Positions 34,179 to 41,538 of a stretch of DNA of 64,000 bases are shown here, one piece after another. The number at the start of each line of letters is the position of its first letter. The first letter of the stretch is position 1. Under the pieces are notes generated by a model that saw nothing but the letters and a program-made list of their open reading frames with translations, did no database searches and was not told where the DNA came from. Made by a program: the position numbers and the translations under genes. Source of the stretch: DATAXI01 sp963756185 (lineage in GTDB: Bacteria > Verrucomicrobiota > Verrucomicrobiia > Chthoniobacterales > Chthoniobacteraceae); the NCBI GenBank assembly GCA_963756185.1, contig CAVWMS010000002.1, positions 372,001 to 436,000 on the forward strand. The letters run 5' to 3'.

Positions 34179-34464
34179 GTGCGACTCGAGCGGGTGCCGG
34201 TGCGGGCGAGGCATCTGACGCTGCCGTTCCGGAAACTCGTCGCGTAAATCGTTCTTCGTATCCCTTGTGACCTCGCATTAGCCCGAGCTTGCTAGTCCAC
34301 CGCAAACCCGACACTTCTGGCAGAAGATCGGCATGATGGCCCCAATTTAGAACGTGAATGTCCTCGAAGTCAGCATCGATCTGGTCAATACTTCTTTGCG
34401 CATTGTACGCGGGCAGATGTGCGGGCGCTGGGAGAGACCGCCCCGCCGAAGCCGAAGAAAGCAA
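34179..34464. other. Intergenic region at the edge of the accessory zone
   Basis: No convincing gene is seen. On the minus strand an open stretch encodes HADLLPEVSGLRWTSKLGLM, which reads like protein, but the frame is not supported by a start or by flanking sequence. It may be the remnant of a gene. Confidence 0.3.
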
Positions 34465-34911
34465 ATGAGCGCAAAAAAAAGAGTATCCCACGAAAAATAC
34501 GGTAAAGACCTTCTGCGCAAGGTTCTGGGAGATGATTTTTGCAGCAAGGGTGAGGTATTAAAGATAAGATTCTGCGCCGGTCCTGACGGTAGCGGTCGAA
34601 TTGATGGCGTAATCAACAGTAGCCGAATAGCAGTTGAAATTGAGGCGAGAACAAGAAAACAGGTCAGAGGGGCCGTGGTCGATTTGCTCTGGCACTCTTA
34701 CAAGAAAAAGCTTCTCATCCTGCTGAAAGTGAACGGTGCCGAAAAGGCCGAGGGTCCGTGCAAGGCGATCATAAAGAGATTCAATCTCCGAAAGGACAGA
34801 TACGAGGTCGTTAAATGTGAAGGCAGCGGCAATGATGCCGAAAGCAAAATGGAAGCTGATGTCAAAAGGGTCAGGAAGGCTCTTGAAAAGTTGGGGTGGC
34901 GATCTCAATAA
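34465..34911 (+). CDS. Putative PD-(D/E)xK-type nuclease, small
   Basis: The 148-residue protein starts at 34465 (MSAKKRVSHEKYGKDLL). The stretch SGRIDGVINSSRIAVEIEAR followed by RKQVRGAVVDLLWHSYKKKL resembles the core of a PD-(D/E)xK nuclease: Asp in IDGVI, then E-x-E and a following basic helix. The remainder is Lys-rich. The base composition is lower in GC than its neighbours, which fits acquisition. Family-level function is a guess from the motif pattern; it may be a lone restriction-type enzyme or a resolvase-like protein. Confidence 0.5.
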   Translation: MSAKKRVSHEKYGKDLLRKVLGDDFCSKGEVLKIRFCAGPDGSGRIDGVINSSRIAVEIEARTRKQVRGAVVDLLWHSYKKKLLILLKVNGAEKAEGPCKAIIKRFNLRKDRYEVVKCEGSGNDAESKMEADVKRVRKALEKLGWRSQ

Positions 34912-35215
34912 AGTCCGTCAAAGGGATAATCCCCGGTGGGTTTGTGAAAGATATAATCCCGATTGGAGTTGATTGTGCGTATACGGCCTTTTCTGCTCGT
35001 TTCCAACGTGGAGGTAGTACTCCATTGCACGCCTACGTTTTCCATCACCGTAAGTCTGAACGGCCCGGCCTGCCAAAGCGGAACAGCGTGGCTGCCGCCG
35101 CTCGCCGGCAGCTTTTTAGTGGCCGGCTCGCTGCACTCGCCCCCGCTCATTCGCTGCGCGGCTTGGGAGCGGTGGAGTGGGTGAGGATGCTGGCAGCCGC
35201 CTCGGCGGCGGTAAG

Positions 35216-35413
35216 TCAGCCCTCCAGAAGGGCGGCGAATTCCTCGACGGTAAGACCACTGGCGCGGATAAGGCTTCGGAAAGTGCCTTTGGCCACGTCA
35301 CGATGATCCGGCACAGATAGCGTCGCCATTTGGCCGGGCCTGACCAGGATCATTTGGCTGCCGCGTTGCCTCGCCATTTACCAGCCATTCCTCGCGAATG
35401 TTTTGTCGCGTCC
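35216..35413 (-). pseudogene. hicA: hicA-type toxin remnant with in-frame stop
   Basis: Reading the minus strand, GRDKTFARNGW is followed by a TAA and then MARQRGSQMILVRPGQMATL and SVPDHRDVAKGTFRSLIRAS-GLTVEEFAALLEG. This is the HicA/YcfA toxin with a nonsense codon in the middle, and it lacks two or three residues near GRD. No hicB lies next to it. It is a decayed gene. Confidence 0.7.
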
Positions 35414-35581
35414 GCCCGCAAACGCTCGAGCAAAGGGGCGGCAGCGGCGCCTTAAAATGCGGCGCTGGGCTCGCTTGGACCGTATTCGATCTGCCGATGC
35501 GGGGAGGCCTTGACAAATAGATCTCAGGGACGTGTTTCGAATTGAAGTCTTAAAAGTTGGAGAGCAGTATGAAGATAATTT

Positions 35582-35971
35582 ATGTCTCTCACCAAATGCC
35601 GACAGTGCGGACACACAGTCAGCACCGAGGCACCCGCGTGTCCCGGATGTGGCGCGCCGCCGAAGGTACGCAGTTCGGACGGCTGCCTTCGGCCGTTGTT
35701 GTGGTTTATAGCCATATTCATGATCCTCTATTCTGTCGCATCGCATTTTGCGCCCTCAAATGATCCACGTAAAGCCGGGTATGAGCTTGGCTATCAACGT
35801 GGCGAAGAGCTCGTCAGAAGTGGGGTCAACGCGGATTGGCAGACGGGACTTCTCATCGATAAAGAGCGTGATCGCGTCGGAAATGAGTCGAAAGAGTTCC
35901 AAGGTGGCTATGAGAAAGGATACGAGGAAGGATACAATCACGAGCTTATGAGCGGATTTTACCGCCGATAA
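35582..35971 (+). CDS. Small membrane protein with N-terminal zinc ribbon
   Basis: The 129-residue protein opens with a zinc ribbon (CRQCGHTVSTEAPACPGCG). A single membrane span follows (LLWFIAIFMILYSVASHF, ~39-56). The C-terminal part is polar with repeated GY(x)RG/GYEKGYEEGY motifs that resemble the tail of YiaAB- or DUF-type small proteins. Function is unknown. There is no evident ribosome-binding site. It lies alone in the accessory zone, and its GC is lower than average. Confidence 0.7.
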   Translation: MSLTKCRQCGHTVSTEAPACPGCGAPPKVRSSDGCLRPLLWFIAIFMILYSVASHFAPSNDPRKAGYELGYQRGEELVRSGVNADWQTGLLIDKERDRVGNESKEFQGGYEKGYEEGYNHELMSGFYRR

Positions 35972-36070
35972 TTAGGCAGCAGCCAAACAATCATGTGAAT
36001 TAACAGAAAGGCATTCGGCAAGTGAACAGATGCCTGTTAGTGAAAAGCCGCCCTCCGCCGCCATAAATCT

Positions 36071-36514
36071 ATGAAATTCGCCAAACTACTTAGCGCACTC
36101 AGAGCAAGGTTTCGGTTTAGGCGTTGTAAAAAGTTGACTTTCACGCACGGCGGTAACTGGCGTGACGCGGTAAACAAACATTTCGCTGGTATGGAAAAGC
36201 CATGTCCCGGTGTCTATATCATTCGTAATCCGCGTAACAAAGTCGTGTACATAAGCAAGGGCGGCACAATCAAAAATGATGGCAAATTCGTTGGCCAAGA
36301 TGTTCCAGGCCGACTGAAGAATGTACGGAGAAGCAACGTGTCGCCGCAGCGATGGTCTAATGATCTTGCTTGGCGAAATGGAAGGAAACTAGCGGTCGGG
36401 TTTCTGCTAATAGACCCTGAGGAACTCATCGTACCGGCCTACGTTGAGGCGTGTCTGCTCCAGGCATATCGAGAAGAAAACGAGTCCTTGCCGGACGAAA
36501 ATTACCACTTTTAG
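36071..36514 (+). CDS. Putative GIY-YIG-like nuclease domain protein
   Basis: The 147-residue protein contains CPGVYIIRNPRNKVVYISKG with DVPGRLKN further on, which matches the first two strands and the arginine helix of a GIY-YIG fold (GVY-x10-VYI, R). The usual catalytic glutamate region near the C-terminus would be EACLLQAYREE. If the fold is right, it could be a small endonuclease or repair protein. The N-terminal ~40 residues are basic. It lies in the accessory zone with moderate GC. Confidence 0.55.
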   Translation: MKFAKLLSALRARFRFRRCKKLTFTHGGNWRDAVNKHFAGMEKPCPGVYIIRNPRNKVVYISKGGTIKNDGKFVGQDVPGRLKNVRRSNVSPQRWSNDLAWRNGRKLAVGFLLIDPEELIVPAYVEACLLQAYREENESLPDENYHF

Positions 36515-36564
36515 CCGCTCCGATCGCGCCGCGCGGAGCAAAGCCATTAGATCGCAACTTCGAC

Positions 36565-36753
36565 CTACTGTGTCTCAATGGTCAGTGGCAAGCCGCGCTC
36601 TGCCCGAACCTCGAGACAGGCGGCTATGGCTTCGCGAATGTTTGCCAGCGCTTCCTCCCGGGTCTGGCCCTGGCTGACACAGCCGGGAATCGAAGGACAC
36701 TCGGCAGTCCATACGCCGTCCTCATCACGATCCAATGTGGTGACGAATTTCAT
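36565..36753 (-). CDS. HicB-like antitoxin, copy A (truncated)
   Basis: The 62-residue HicB-like protein (MKFVTTLDRDEDGVWTAECP, SIPGCVSQGQTREEALANIR) is nearly identical to copy B at 37243. A CAG-to-TAG change ends it at Q62, six residues before copy B. The partly degraded AbrB-type gene at 36766 lies just upstream on the same strand. No HicA toxin accompanies it. Confidence 0.75.
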   Translation of the reverse strand: MKFVTTLDRDEDGVWTAECPSIPGCVSQGQTREEALANIREAIAACLEVRAERGLPLTIETQ

Positions 36754-36765
36754 ACGGCACTTATC

Positions 36766-36946
36766 TTATCGCCGCTTTTTGATTTCGTCCAGATTGGCGG
36801 CAAGGTCGGCTGGCAGATCGTCGGCCATCCCGTCAAATTCCTTGAGCATTTCGAAGAGCGTGGGCAATTGATCGTCGACCGGCTCGCTCTCCCAAGGGAT
36901 GTCCTTGGGGAGTTTGATCGACCCTTTTCGATCACGTGATTTTCAC
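36766..36946 (-). pseudogene. AbrB-type antitoxin gene, copy A (frameshifted)
   Basis: This is a copy of the gene at 37461 with a 5-bp deletion after VKIT and a precise 18-bp deletion that removes GTAVRI. Reading past the first lesion gives KGSIKLPKDIPWESEPVDDQ and LPTLFEMLKEFDGMADDLPA, then DLAANLDEIKKRR and TAA at 36766-36768. The 5-bp loss shifts the frame near the start, so it is probably inactive. Confidence 0.7.
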
Positions 36947-37089
36947 GGGGCGAGAGTACCTCGCCAGGCATTGGCGCGCAAGGGAGCGGGGAACGACCGG
37001 TGCGGTGGTTGGTTGGGGAAGACAGAAGGAAGGCGGACAGGCGGAAAGTGCGATACGTGGGATGCATAGGGGAGAGCCGCCCTTTTTGA

Positions 37090-37244
37090 GACAAACCGGA
37101 GCGGTCCGGCCGAATCCTGGCCTCTGCCGCCCCTTCCGGGGCTTGGCGCCTTTGGCGCAAGGTCCCGGGGCTGAAGCCCCGGGCTATTTTATGTCGTCCC
37201 CTTCGGGGACTCTTGAAGCGGCTACGGTATTTGTGGAATGCCCT
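37090..37244. repeat. Multi-hairpin repeat, copy 1
   Basis: Four hairpins lie in a row: CCCCTTCCGGGG (37130-37141), GGCGCCTTTGGCGC, CCCGGGGCTGAAGCCCCGGG (37164-37183) and GTCCCCTTCGGGGAC (37196-37210), followed by TCTTGAAGCGGCTACGG. The block recurs at 37720-37863 and 39682-39838 with only a few differences. Base changes among the copies tend to spare the stems. It separates copies of an AbrB-HicB module. Confidence 0.85.
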
Positions 37245-37449
37245 AGACCGTAACTTCGACCTGCTGTGTCTCAATGGTCAGTTGCAAGCCGCGCTTTGCC
37301 CGAACTTCGAGACAGGCAGCTATGGCTTCGCGAATGTTCACCAGGGCTTCTTCCCGGGTCTGGCCCTGGCTGACACAGCCGGGAATCGAAGGACACTCGG
37401 CAATCCATACGCCGTCCTCATCACGATCCAATGTGGTCACGAATTTCAT
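37243..37449 (-). CDS. HicB-like antitoxin, copy B (intact)
   Basis: The 68-residue protein MKFVTTLDRDEDGVWIAECP, SIPGCVSQGQTREEALVNIR, ending TIETQQVEVTV, is a complete HicB-fold antitoxin. It is 11 bp downstream of the AbrB-type gene at 37461 on the minus strand, so the pair is likely co-expressed. HicB normally pairs with a HicA toxin; no intact hicA is adjacent, so it may regulate transcription or be a domesticated orphan. Confidence 0.8.
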   Translation of the reverse strand: MKFVTTLDRDEDGVWIAECPSIPGCVSQGQTREEALVNIREAIAACLEVRAKRGLQLTIETQQVEVTV

Positions 37450-37460
37450 GTGATAGAATC

Positions 37461-37664
37461 TTATCGCCGCCTTTTGTATTCGTCCAGGTTGGCGGCAAGG
37501 TCGGCGGGCAAATCGTCGGCCATTCCTTCAAACCCCTCGATCATCTCGAAAAGGGTTGGCAACTGTTCCTCGACTGGCTCGATGCGCACGGCCGTCCCGC
37601 TCTCCCAAGGGATGTCCTTGGGGAGTTTAATCGATCCCTTCCCGACCACAGCGGTGATTTTCAC
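37461..37664 (-). CDS. AbrB/MazE-type antitoxin, copy B (intact)
   Basis: The 67-residue protein starts at GTG 37664 with MKITAVVGKGSIKLPKDIPW, the swapped-hairpin AbrB DNA-binding pattern (residues 1-40), and ends in an acidic/helical tail (EMIEGFEGMADDLPADLAAN). Such proteins bind their own promoter and a partner toxin such as a VapC or MazF. Here the downstream partner is a HicB-like protein instead of a toxin. Confidence 0.8.
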   Translation of the reverse strand: MKITAVVGKGSIKLPKDIPWESGTAVRIEPVEEQLPTLFEMIEGFEGMADDLPADLAANLDEYKRRR

Positions 37665-37719
37665 GGCGCAAGGATACCTCGCCGGGTACTGGCGCGCAAG
37701 GGCACGGGGAGCGACCGGT

Positions 37720-37863
37720 GCGGTCCGGCCGAATCCTGGCCTCTGTCGCCCCTTTCGGGGCTTAGCGCCTTTGGCGCAGGGTCCCGGGGCTGAAGCCCCG
37801 GGCTATTTTATGTCGTCCCCTTCGGGGACTCTTGAAGCGGCTACGGTGTTTGTGAAATGCCCT
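37720..37863. repeat. Multi-hairpin repeat, copy 2
   Basis: This is a second copy of the block at 37090. The third hairpin (CCCGGGGCTGAAGCCCCGGG) and the fourth (GTCCCCTTCGGGGAC) are kept exactly. The first hairpin has changed from CCCCTTCCGGGG to CCCCTTTCGGGG and still pairs. Confidence 0.85.
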
Positions 37864-38011
37864 CGACCGCAGCTTCGACTTGCCGCATCTCAAGGGCTAG
37901 CGGCAAGCCGCGCTCTGCCCGAACTTCGAGACAGGCAGCTATGGCTTCGCGAATGTTCGCCAGGGCTTCTTCCCGGGTCTGGCACTGGCTGGCACAGCAT
38001 GGAATCGAGGG
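37841..38011 (-). pseudogene. HicB-like antitoxin, copy C (N-terminus lost)
   Basis: SIPCCASQCQTREEALANIR onward and EAIAACLEVRAERGLPLALE match copies A and B, but the first ~20 residues (the FVTTLDRDEDGVW strand) are replaced by unrelated sequence. The G in SIPGC is changed to C. There is no AbrB-type gene before it. Confidence 0.65.
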
Positions 38012-38056
38012 AGGCAAAAAGGTTTGGAGGTCGACGGCGCCTCGCACTACTGTGGG

Positions 38057-38585
38057 TTAAACTGGCGGCAATTGAAACCGTCCCGCAACGATGCCCGGCA
38101 CGGTGATATCCTCGTCCAATTCTTCCCAGCGGAGCGCGTAGCCGTTTAACCCGAATTCCGAAGTTGATCGGGGCGATCTGGCGCAATCTGCTGGCCGCGA
38201 GTGCCATTCGTCGGGCCTCACCGTATCTTTCAGATACGCTTCGGCCCTCCTCATGTCATCGCGACTCAGCATCTTGCACCATCTCATCCCCTCCAACATC
38301 GGAGTTCGGGTTTAATTCAACCTGAACCCTGGCCAATTGCTCCTCCGAAGCAGCCGCCAAAATCCGAAACCGATCCGCGGGAAATCCAACAATGCGTCCG
38401 TCGTGAAGCTCGACGTACACAATGCGCCCCTCGGTCCAGGCCTTTAGGGCTGCCGGTTCGAGAATCCAATTCATACAATCCAGGATTTCGCAGATGGCTT
38501 CATGTTCATCGTCAGTCGGGGTTGTTGCCAGCGATTTTCCCTCCGCCCGGCGGCTTTGCGAGATCATCCCGGCGCGCAAGGGCAC
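38057..38585 (-). pseudogene. DUF2442-like gene interrupted by a MITE
   Basis: The N-terminal part (from ATG 38585) contains GRIVYVELHDGRIVGFPADR, RILAAASEEQLARVQVELN. The C-terminal part is NGYALRWEELDEDITVPGIV ending at the TAA at 38057. Both belong to one DUF2442-like protein of about 120 residues. They are separated by the 160-bp element at 38150-38309. Removing the element and one target duplication joins VEL-N-GY perfectly in frame. DUF2442 proteins are small and often sit beside toxin-antitoxin-like DUF4160 genes; none is seen here. Confidence 0.75.
38150..38309. mobile_element. MITE, 160 bp, with terminal inverted repeats and GTTTAA target duplication
   Basis: The left end CCCGAATTCCGAAGTTG (38150-38166) is the inverted complement of the right end CAACATCGGAGTTCGG (38294-38309) at 14 of 16 positions. 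GTTTAA flanks both sides (38144-38149 and 38310-38315). The interior has no transposase. The size, ends and duplication define a non-autonomous miniature inverted-repeat element. Confidence 0.82.
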
Positions 38586-38625
38586 AGTGAACGAGCGGTC
38601 ACCCCTTTGTATTCATGGTGAAGGA

Positions 38626-39204
38626 TTATTCGCGGTCGCGGTTGAAGCCGATGCGGCGACGAGGTTTTTCGGGGGGTGGTTCCAGGAGTGGTTGCAATCT
38701 GGTCCAAATGGCGTGGAGGGCGGAATCATGTTGCAAGAGAGCCTTGTCGATCTCGGCCAGCCGTTTGAGAATAGCTGCGTTGGCGGCAAGTTGTTCGCGC
38801 ATCTGCATGAAGGCGCGGACTACAAAGATGCTCATTGCCACGGCTTCAGGGCTGTTCAAGATCGTGGCCGCCATGATGGCGCCATGTTCGGTGAAGGCGA
38901 TTGGGCGGTAGGCAGCTCCGCGGTGGCGTCTGGAACTGGTCACAATTTGTGACCAGTTCGGCACAACCGTTTCGCTTTGAAGCACTTCCAAACTTGAAGT
39001 CGCAATTTGCGACCTCAAGTTGCTCCACTCTCGGGCGGTCAACTGGAACATGAAATCCGGCGGGAATCGGTCGGCATTGCGCTTCACCGCCTGGTTGAAT
39101 GCTTTCGTCGGCACACCATAGAGCTCCGCCAAATCGGCATCGAGAATGGCCTTTTGGCCGCGCATAGTCAGGATGAGAGACTCAATCGGTTTCTTCGGTT
39201 TCAT
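38626..39204 (-). CDS. ORF6N-domain DNA-binding protein
   Basis: The 192-residue protein starts MKPKKPIESLILTMRGQKAI with LDADLAELYGVPTKAFNQAV and FMFQLTAREWSNLRSQ, the ORF6N domain first seen in phages (a KilA-N relative). The TEHGAIMAATILNSPEAVAM segment is typical of chromosomal ORF6N proteins. The rest is helical. Usually these are regulators from phage or plasmids. It is the only clearly intact larger gene in the 35-40 kb accessory zone. Confidence 0.85.
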   Translation of the reverse strand: MKPKKPIESLILTMRGQKAILDADLAELYGVPTKAFNQAVKRNADRFPPDFMFQLTAREWSNLRSQIATSSLEVLQSETVVPNWSQIVTSSRRHRGAAYRPIAFTEHGAIMAATILNSPEAVAMSIFVVRAFMQMREQLAANAAILKRLAEIDKALLQHDSALHAIWTRLQPLLEPPPEKPRRRIGFNRDRE

Positions 39205-39323
39205 TTATTGAGCTTCCGACATTGGCTTGCCAGAGTTACCTGCGGTATGGGCTCAACTGGCGCCCTGCTGGTCGCGCCGATTAAGCCGCGCCAGGAAATA
39301 GAAGGCATCCGCGAACACCAGGC

Positions 39324-39536
39324 TCATGGCCGTGAATGGCCGTGAATATAATGGTCCAGATTGGCGGCAAGGTCGCTTGGCAAATCGTCGGCCATCCCGT
39401 CAAATTCCTTGAGCGTTTCGGAGAGCGTTGGCAGTTGATCCTCGACCGGCTCGATGCGCACGACCGTCCCGCTCTCCCAAGGGATGTGGTTGGGGAGTTT
39501 AATCGATCCTCTTTCGACCACGGCGGTGATTTTCAC
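39324..39536 (-). CDS. AbrB/MazE-type antitoxin, copy D
   Basis: The 70-residue frame from GTG 39536 gives VKITAVVERGSIKLPNHIPW, GTVVRIEPVEDQLPTLSETL and a C-terminal LDHYIHGHSRP in place of the LDEYKRRR tail. It is a diverged paralogue of the gene at 37461. It has no HicB gene next to it but is followed, as in copy A, by the conserved spacer and then the multi-hairpin repeat. The changed tail comes from a downstream tandem repeat (GGCCGTGAAT twice). Confidence 0.65.
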   Translation of the reverse strand: MKITAVVERGSIKLPNHIPWESGTVVRIEPVEDQLPTLSETLKEFDGMADDLPSDLAANLDHYIHGHSRP

Positions 39537-39681
39537 GGGGCGAGAATACCTCGCCGGGCATTGGCGCGCAAGGGCGCAGGGAGCGACCGGTGCGGTGGTT
39601 GGTTGGGGGAATACAGGAGGAAGGCGGGCCGGCGGAAAGTGCGGTACGTCGGATGCATACGGGGAGAGCCGCCCGTTTTGA

Positions 39682-39838
39682 GACAAACCAGAGCGGTTCC
39701 GCCGATTCCTGGCCTCTGCCGCCCCTTCCGGGGCTTGGCGCCTTTGGCGCGAGGTCCCCGGGGCTGAAGCCCCGGGCTATTTTATGCCGTCCCCTTCGGG
39801 GACTCTTCAGGCGGCTATAGTAATTTGGGAAACGCTTC
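39682..39838. repeat. Multi-hairpin repeat, copy 3
   Basis: This third copy of the block at 37090 keeps all four hairpins (CCCCTTCCGGGG, GGCGCCTTTGGCGC, CCCCGGGGCTGAAGCCCCGGG, GTCCCCTTCGGGGAC). The right flank has diverged and runs into the MITE at 39842. Confidence 0.83.
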
Positions 39839-39841
39839 TGT

Positions 39842-39962
39842 ATCTAGAGCAATTTTTGTTTAATCTGACGCACCGATTTGCGAGCCAGCCTTGTAGCCAT
39901 GGGCCGTTGGCCCATGCGGGGAGGCGCTTCCAACGTCAGATTGACTCGAAACTGCTCTAGAT
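39842..39962. mobile_element. MITE, 121 bp, IS630-like ends
   Basis: The left end (39842-39870, starting ATCTAGAGCA and ending ATCTGACG) is the inverted complement of the right end (39934-39962) at 23 of 29 positions, including TCTAGAGCA and AATCTGACG. The interior has a perfect ATGGGCC-GTT-GGCCCAT hairpin. CTAGAGCA-type ends are common in IS630/Tc1-related miniature elements. There is no transposase. Confidence 0.75.
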
Positions 39963-40269
39963 GAGCGGTTTCTGTCTAATTTACCGGGTTTCGGTCGGAG
40001 GCGGAGGAGGATGGGCATCGAAATGCGCTGCGCTCTTTCGATGTGGGCACGGCGGCTGATTGGGGGTGACGTGCGGACCCATTTTTTACGGGCCGGTTTG
40101 ATAGGGGATTTTTGGGCCGCCGTGCCTTTTTTTAAAGGCGGGGTTTCACCCCGCGCCCCACTCAGGGGACTTGTCCCCTGAGAACCCCGTGAGGTCGCTG
40201 GCCCGTTCGACAGGCTCAGGGCCGTTGGCGCGACAACTTGAGGAGAAAGTGCTCCAGCCGCGGTGGGAC
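39963..40269. other. Intergenic region downstream of murA with hairpins
   Basis: This region is free of genes. It has two adjacent stem-loops, GCGGGG-TTTCA-CCCCGC (40138-40154) and CAGGGGAC-TT-GTCCCCTG (40163-40180), downstream of murA on the minus strand. They are candidate transcription ends for the prmC-murA transcript, with no U-run in the right place. Confidence 0.45.
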
Positions 40270-41538
40270 TTAGCCGTTCTCCACCTTTACCCGCTCGATT
40301 TCGGCGCCGAGGGCGTTTAGCTTTTCGTCGATCATCTCGTAGCCGCGATCGATGTGATAGACGCGGTTGACTTCGGTGACGCCGTCGGCCTGGAGGCCGG
40401 CGAGGACCAGGGCGGCGGAGGCGCGCAGGTCGCTGGCCATGACGGGAGCGCCACTCAACGCGCCGACGCCGTTGATGATGGCGGTGTTGTTTTCGAGCGT
40501 GATGTTGGCGCCCATGCGCTTCAGCTCGGAGACGTGCATGAAGCGCTGCGGGAAAATGTTTTCGGTGATGGTGCTGATGCCGTTGCCGCGGGCGAGGAGC
40601 GCGCACATCTGGGCCTGCATGTCGGTGGGGAAGCCGGGATAAGTCTCGGTGGTCAGTTCCAGGGAACTGGGCATGCCGTTGCCGAAGACGGTCATGGTGG
40701 TCTTGGTCGATTCGATGCGGTAGCCGGCGCGCTCGAGGGCCTGCGCGATGCAGGAAAGATGATCCGGCTGGGCGCGGCGCAAACGGACCTCGGCGCCGCT
40801 GATGGCCGCGGCGACCATGAACGTGCCCGCCTCGATGCGGTCCGGGATGACCTCATGCTCGGCGCCGTGCAATTCCTTCACGCCGTCGATGATGATGCGG
40901 CGGCTGCCTGCGCCCTCGATTTTTGCGCCCATTTTGTTGAGGAAATTGGCGAGATCGACCACCTCCGGCTCCTCGGCAGCGCCGTCGATGACGGTGGTGC
41001 CGTCGGCCAGAACGGCAGCCATCATGACGTTATCGGTGCCGAGGACGGTCGAGCCGAATTTGCCGGTCATGGGGATGACGGCGCCGTTGAGGTCCGGGGC
41101 GAGCACCTTCACGTTGCCGCCGACTACGCGGACCGCGGCGCCGAGGGCCTCGAAGCCCTTGAGGTGCAAATCGATGGGGCGGTCGCCGATGACGCAGCCG
41201 CCCGGCATCGAGACGGTGGCCTCGCGTTCGCGTCCGAGCAGCGGCCCCAGGACGCAGACGGAGGCGCGCATCTTGCGCACGATTTCGTAGGGGGCCTCGG
41301 TGGTGACTTTCTCGGCCTTGATGGTCACGGTGCCGCTGGCGCGCTCGACCTGGGCGCCCAGGTGGTCGAGGATTTGCAGCATGTAATGGACATCGGAGAG
41401 GTCCGGCACGTGATGAATGACGCATTCGTCCTTTGTCAGCAGCGTGGCGGCGAGAATGGGAAGGGCGGAATTTTTCGATCCGGAGATGGTGACCGACCCG
41501 GAGAGCTTGCGTCCACCGTGCACGAGAATTTTATCCAT
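40270..41538 (-). CDS. murA: UDP-N-acetylglucosamine 1-carboxyvinyltransferase
   Basis: MurA transfers enolpyruvate from PEP to UDP-GlcNAc, the first committed step of peptidoglycan synthesis. The 422 residues from ATG 41538 begin MDKILVHGGRKLSGSVTISG. K22 (SKNSALP) and the catalytic cysteine C115 (MPGGCVIGDRPIDLH) are present, so the protein should be fosfomycin-sensitive. RSGA-type and DRIEAGTFM motifs also match. It overlaps the prmC stop by 8 bp, so prmC-murA are translationally linked. Confidence 0.96.
   Translation of the reverse strand: MDKILVHGGRKLSGSVTISGSKNSALPILAATLLTKDECVIHHVPDLSDVHYMLQILDHLGAQVERASGTVTIKAEKVTTEAPYEIVRKMRASVCVLGPLLGREREATVSMPGGCVIGDRPIDLHLKGFEALGAAVRVVGGNVKVLAPDLNGAVIPMTGKFGSTVLGTDNVMMAAVLADGTTVIDGAAEEPEVVDLANFLNKMGAKIEGAGSRRIIIDGVKELHGAEHEVIPDRIEAGTFMVAAAISGAEVRLRRAQPDHLSCIAQALERAGYRIESTKTTMTVFGNGMPSSLELTTETYPGFPTDMQAQMCALLARGNGISTITENIFPQRFMHVSELKRMGANITLENNTAIINGVGALSGAPVMASDLRASAALVLAGLQADGVTEVNRVYHIDRGYEMIDEKLNALGAEIERVKVENG

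Noticed and set aside
36450..36939. Plus-strand frames across the 36.4-39.8 kb repeats
   Set aside because: They are antisense to HicB/AbrB-type genes and read through the hairpin blocks, and their products have no family features.
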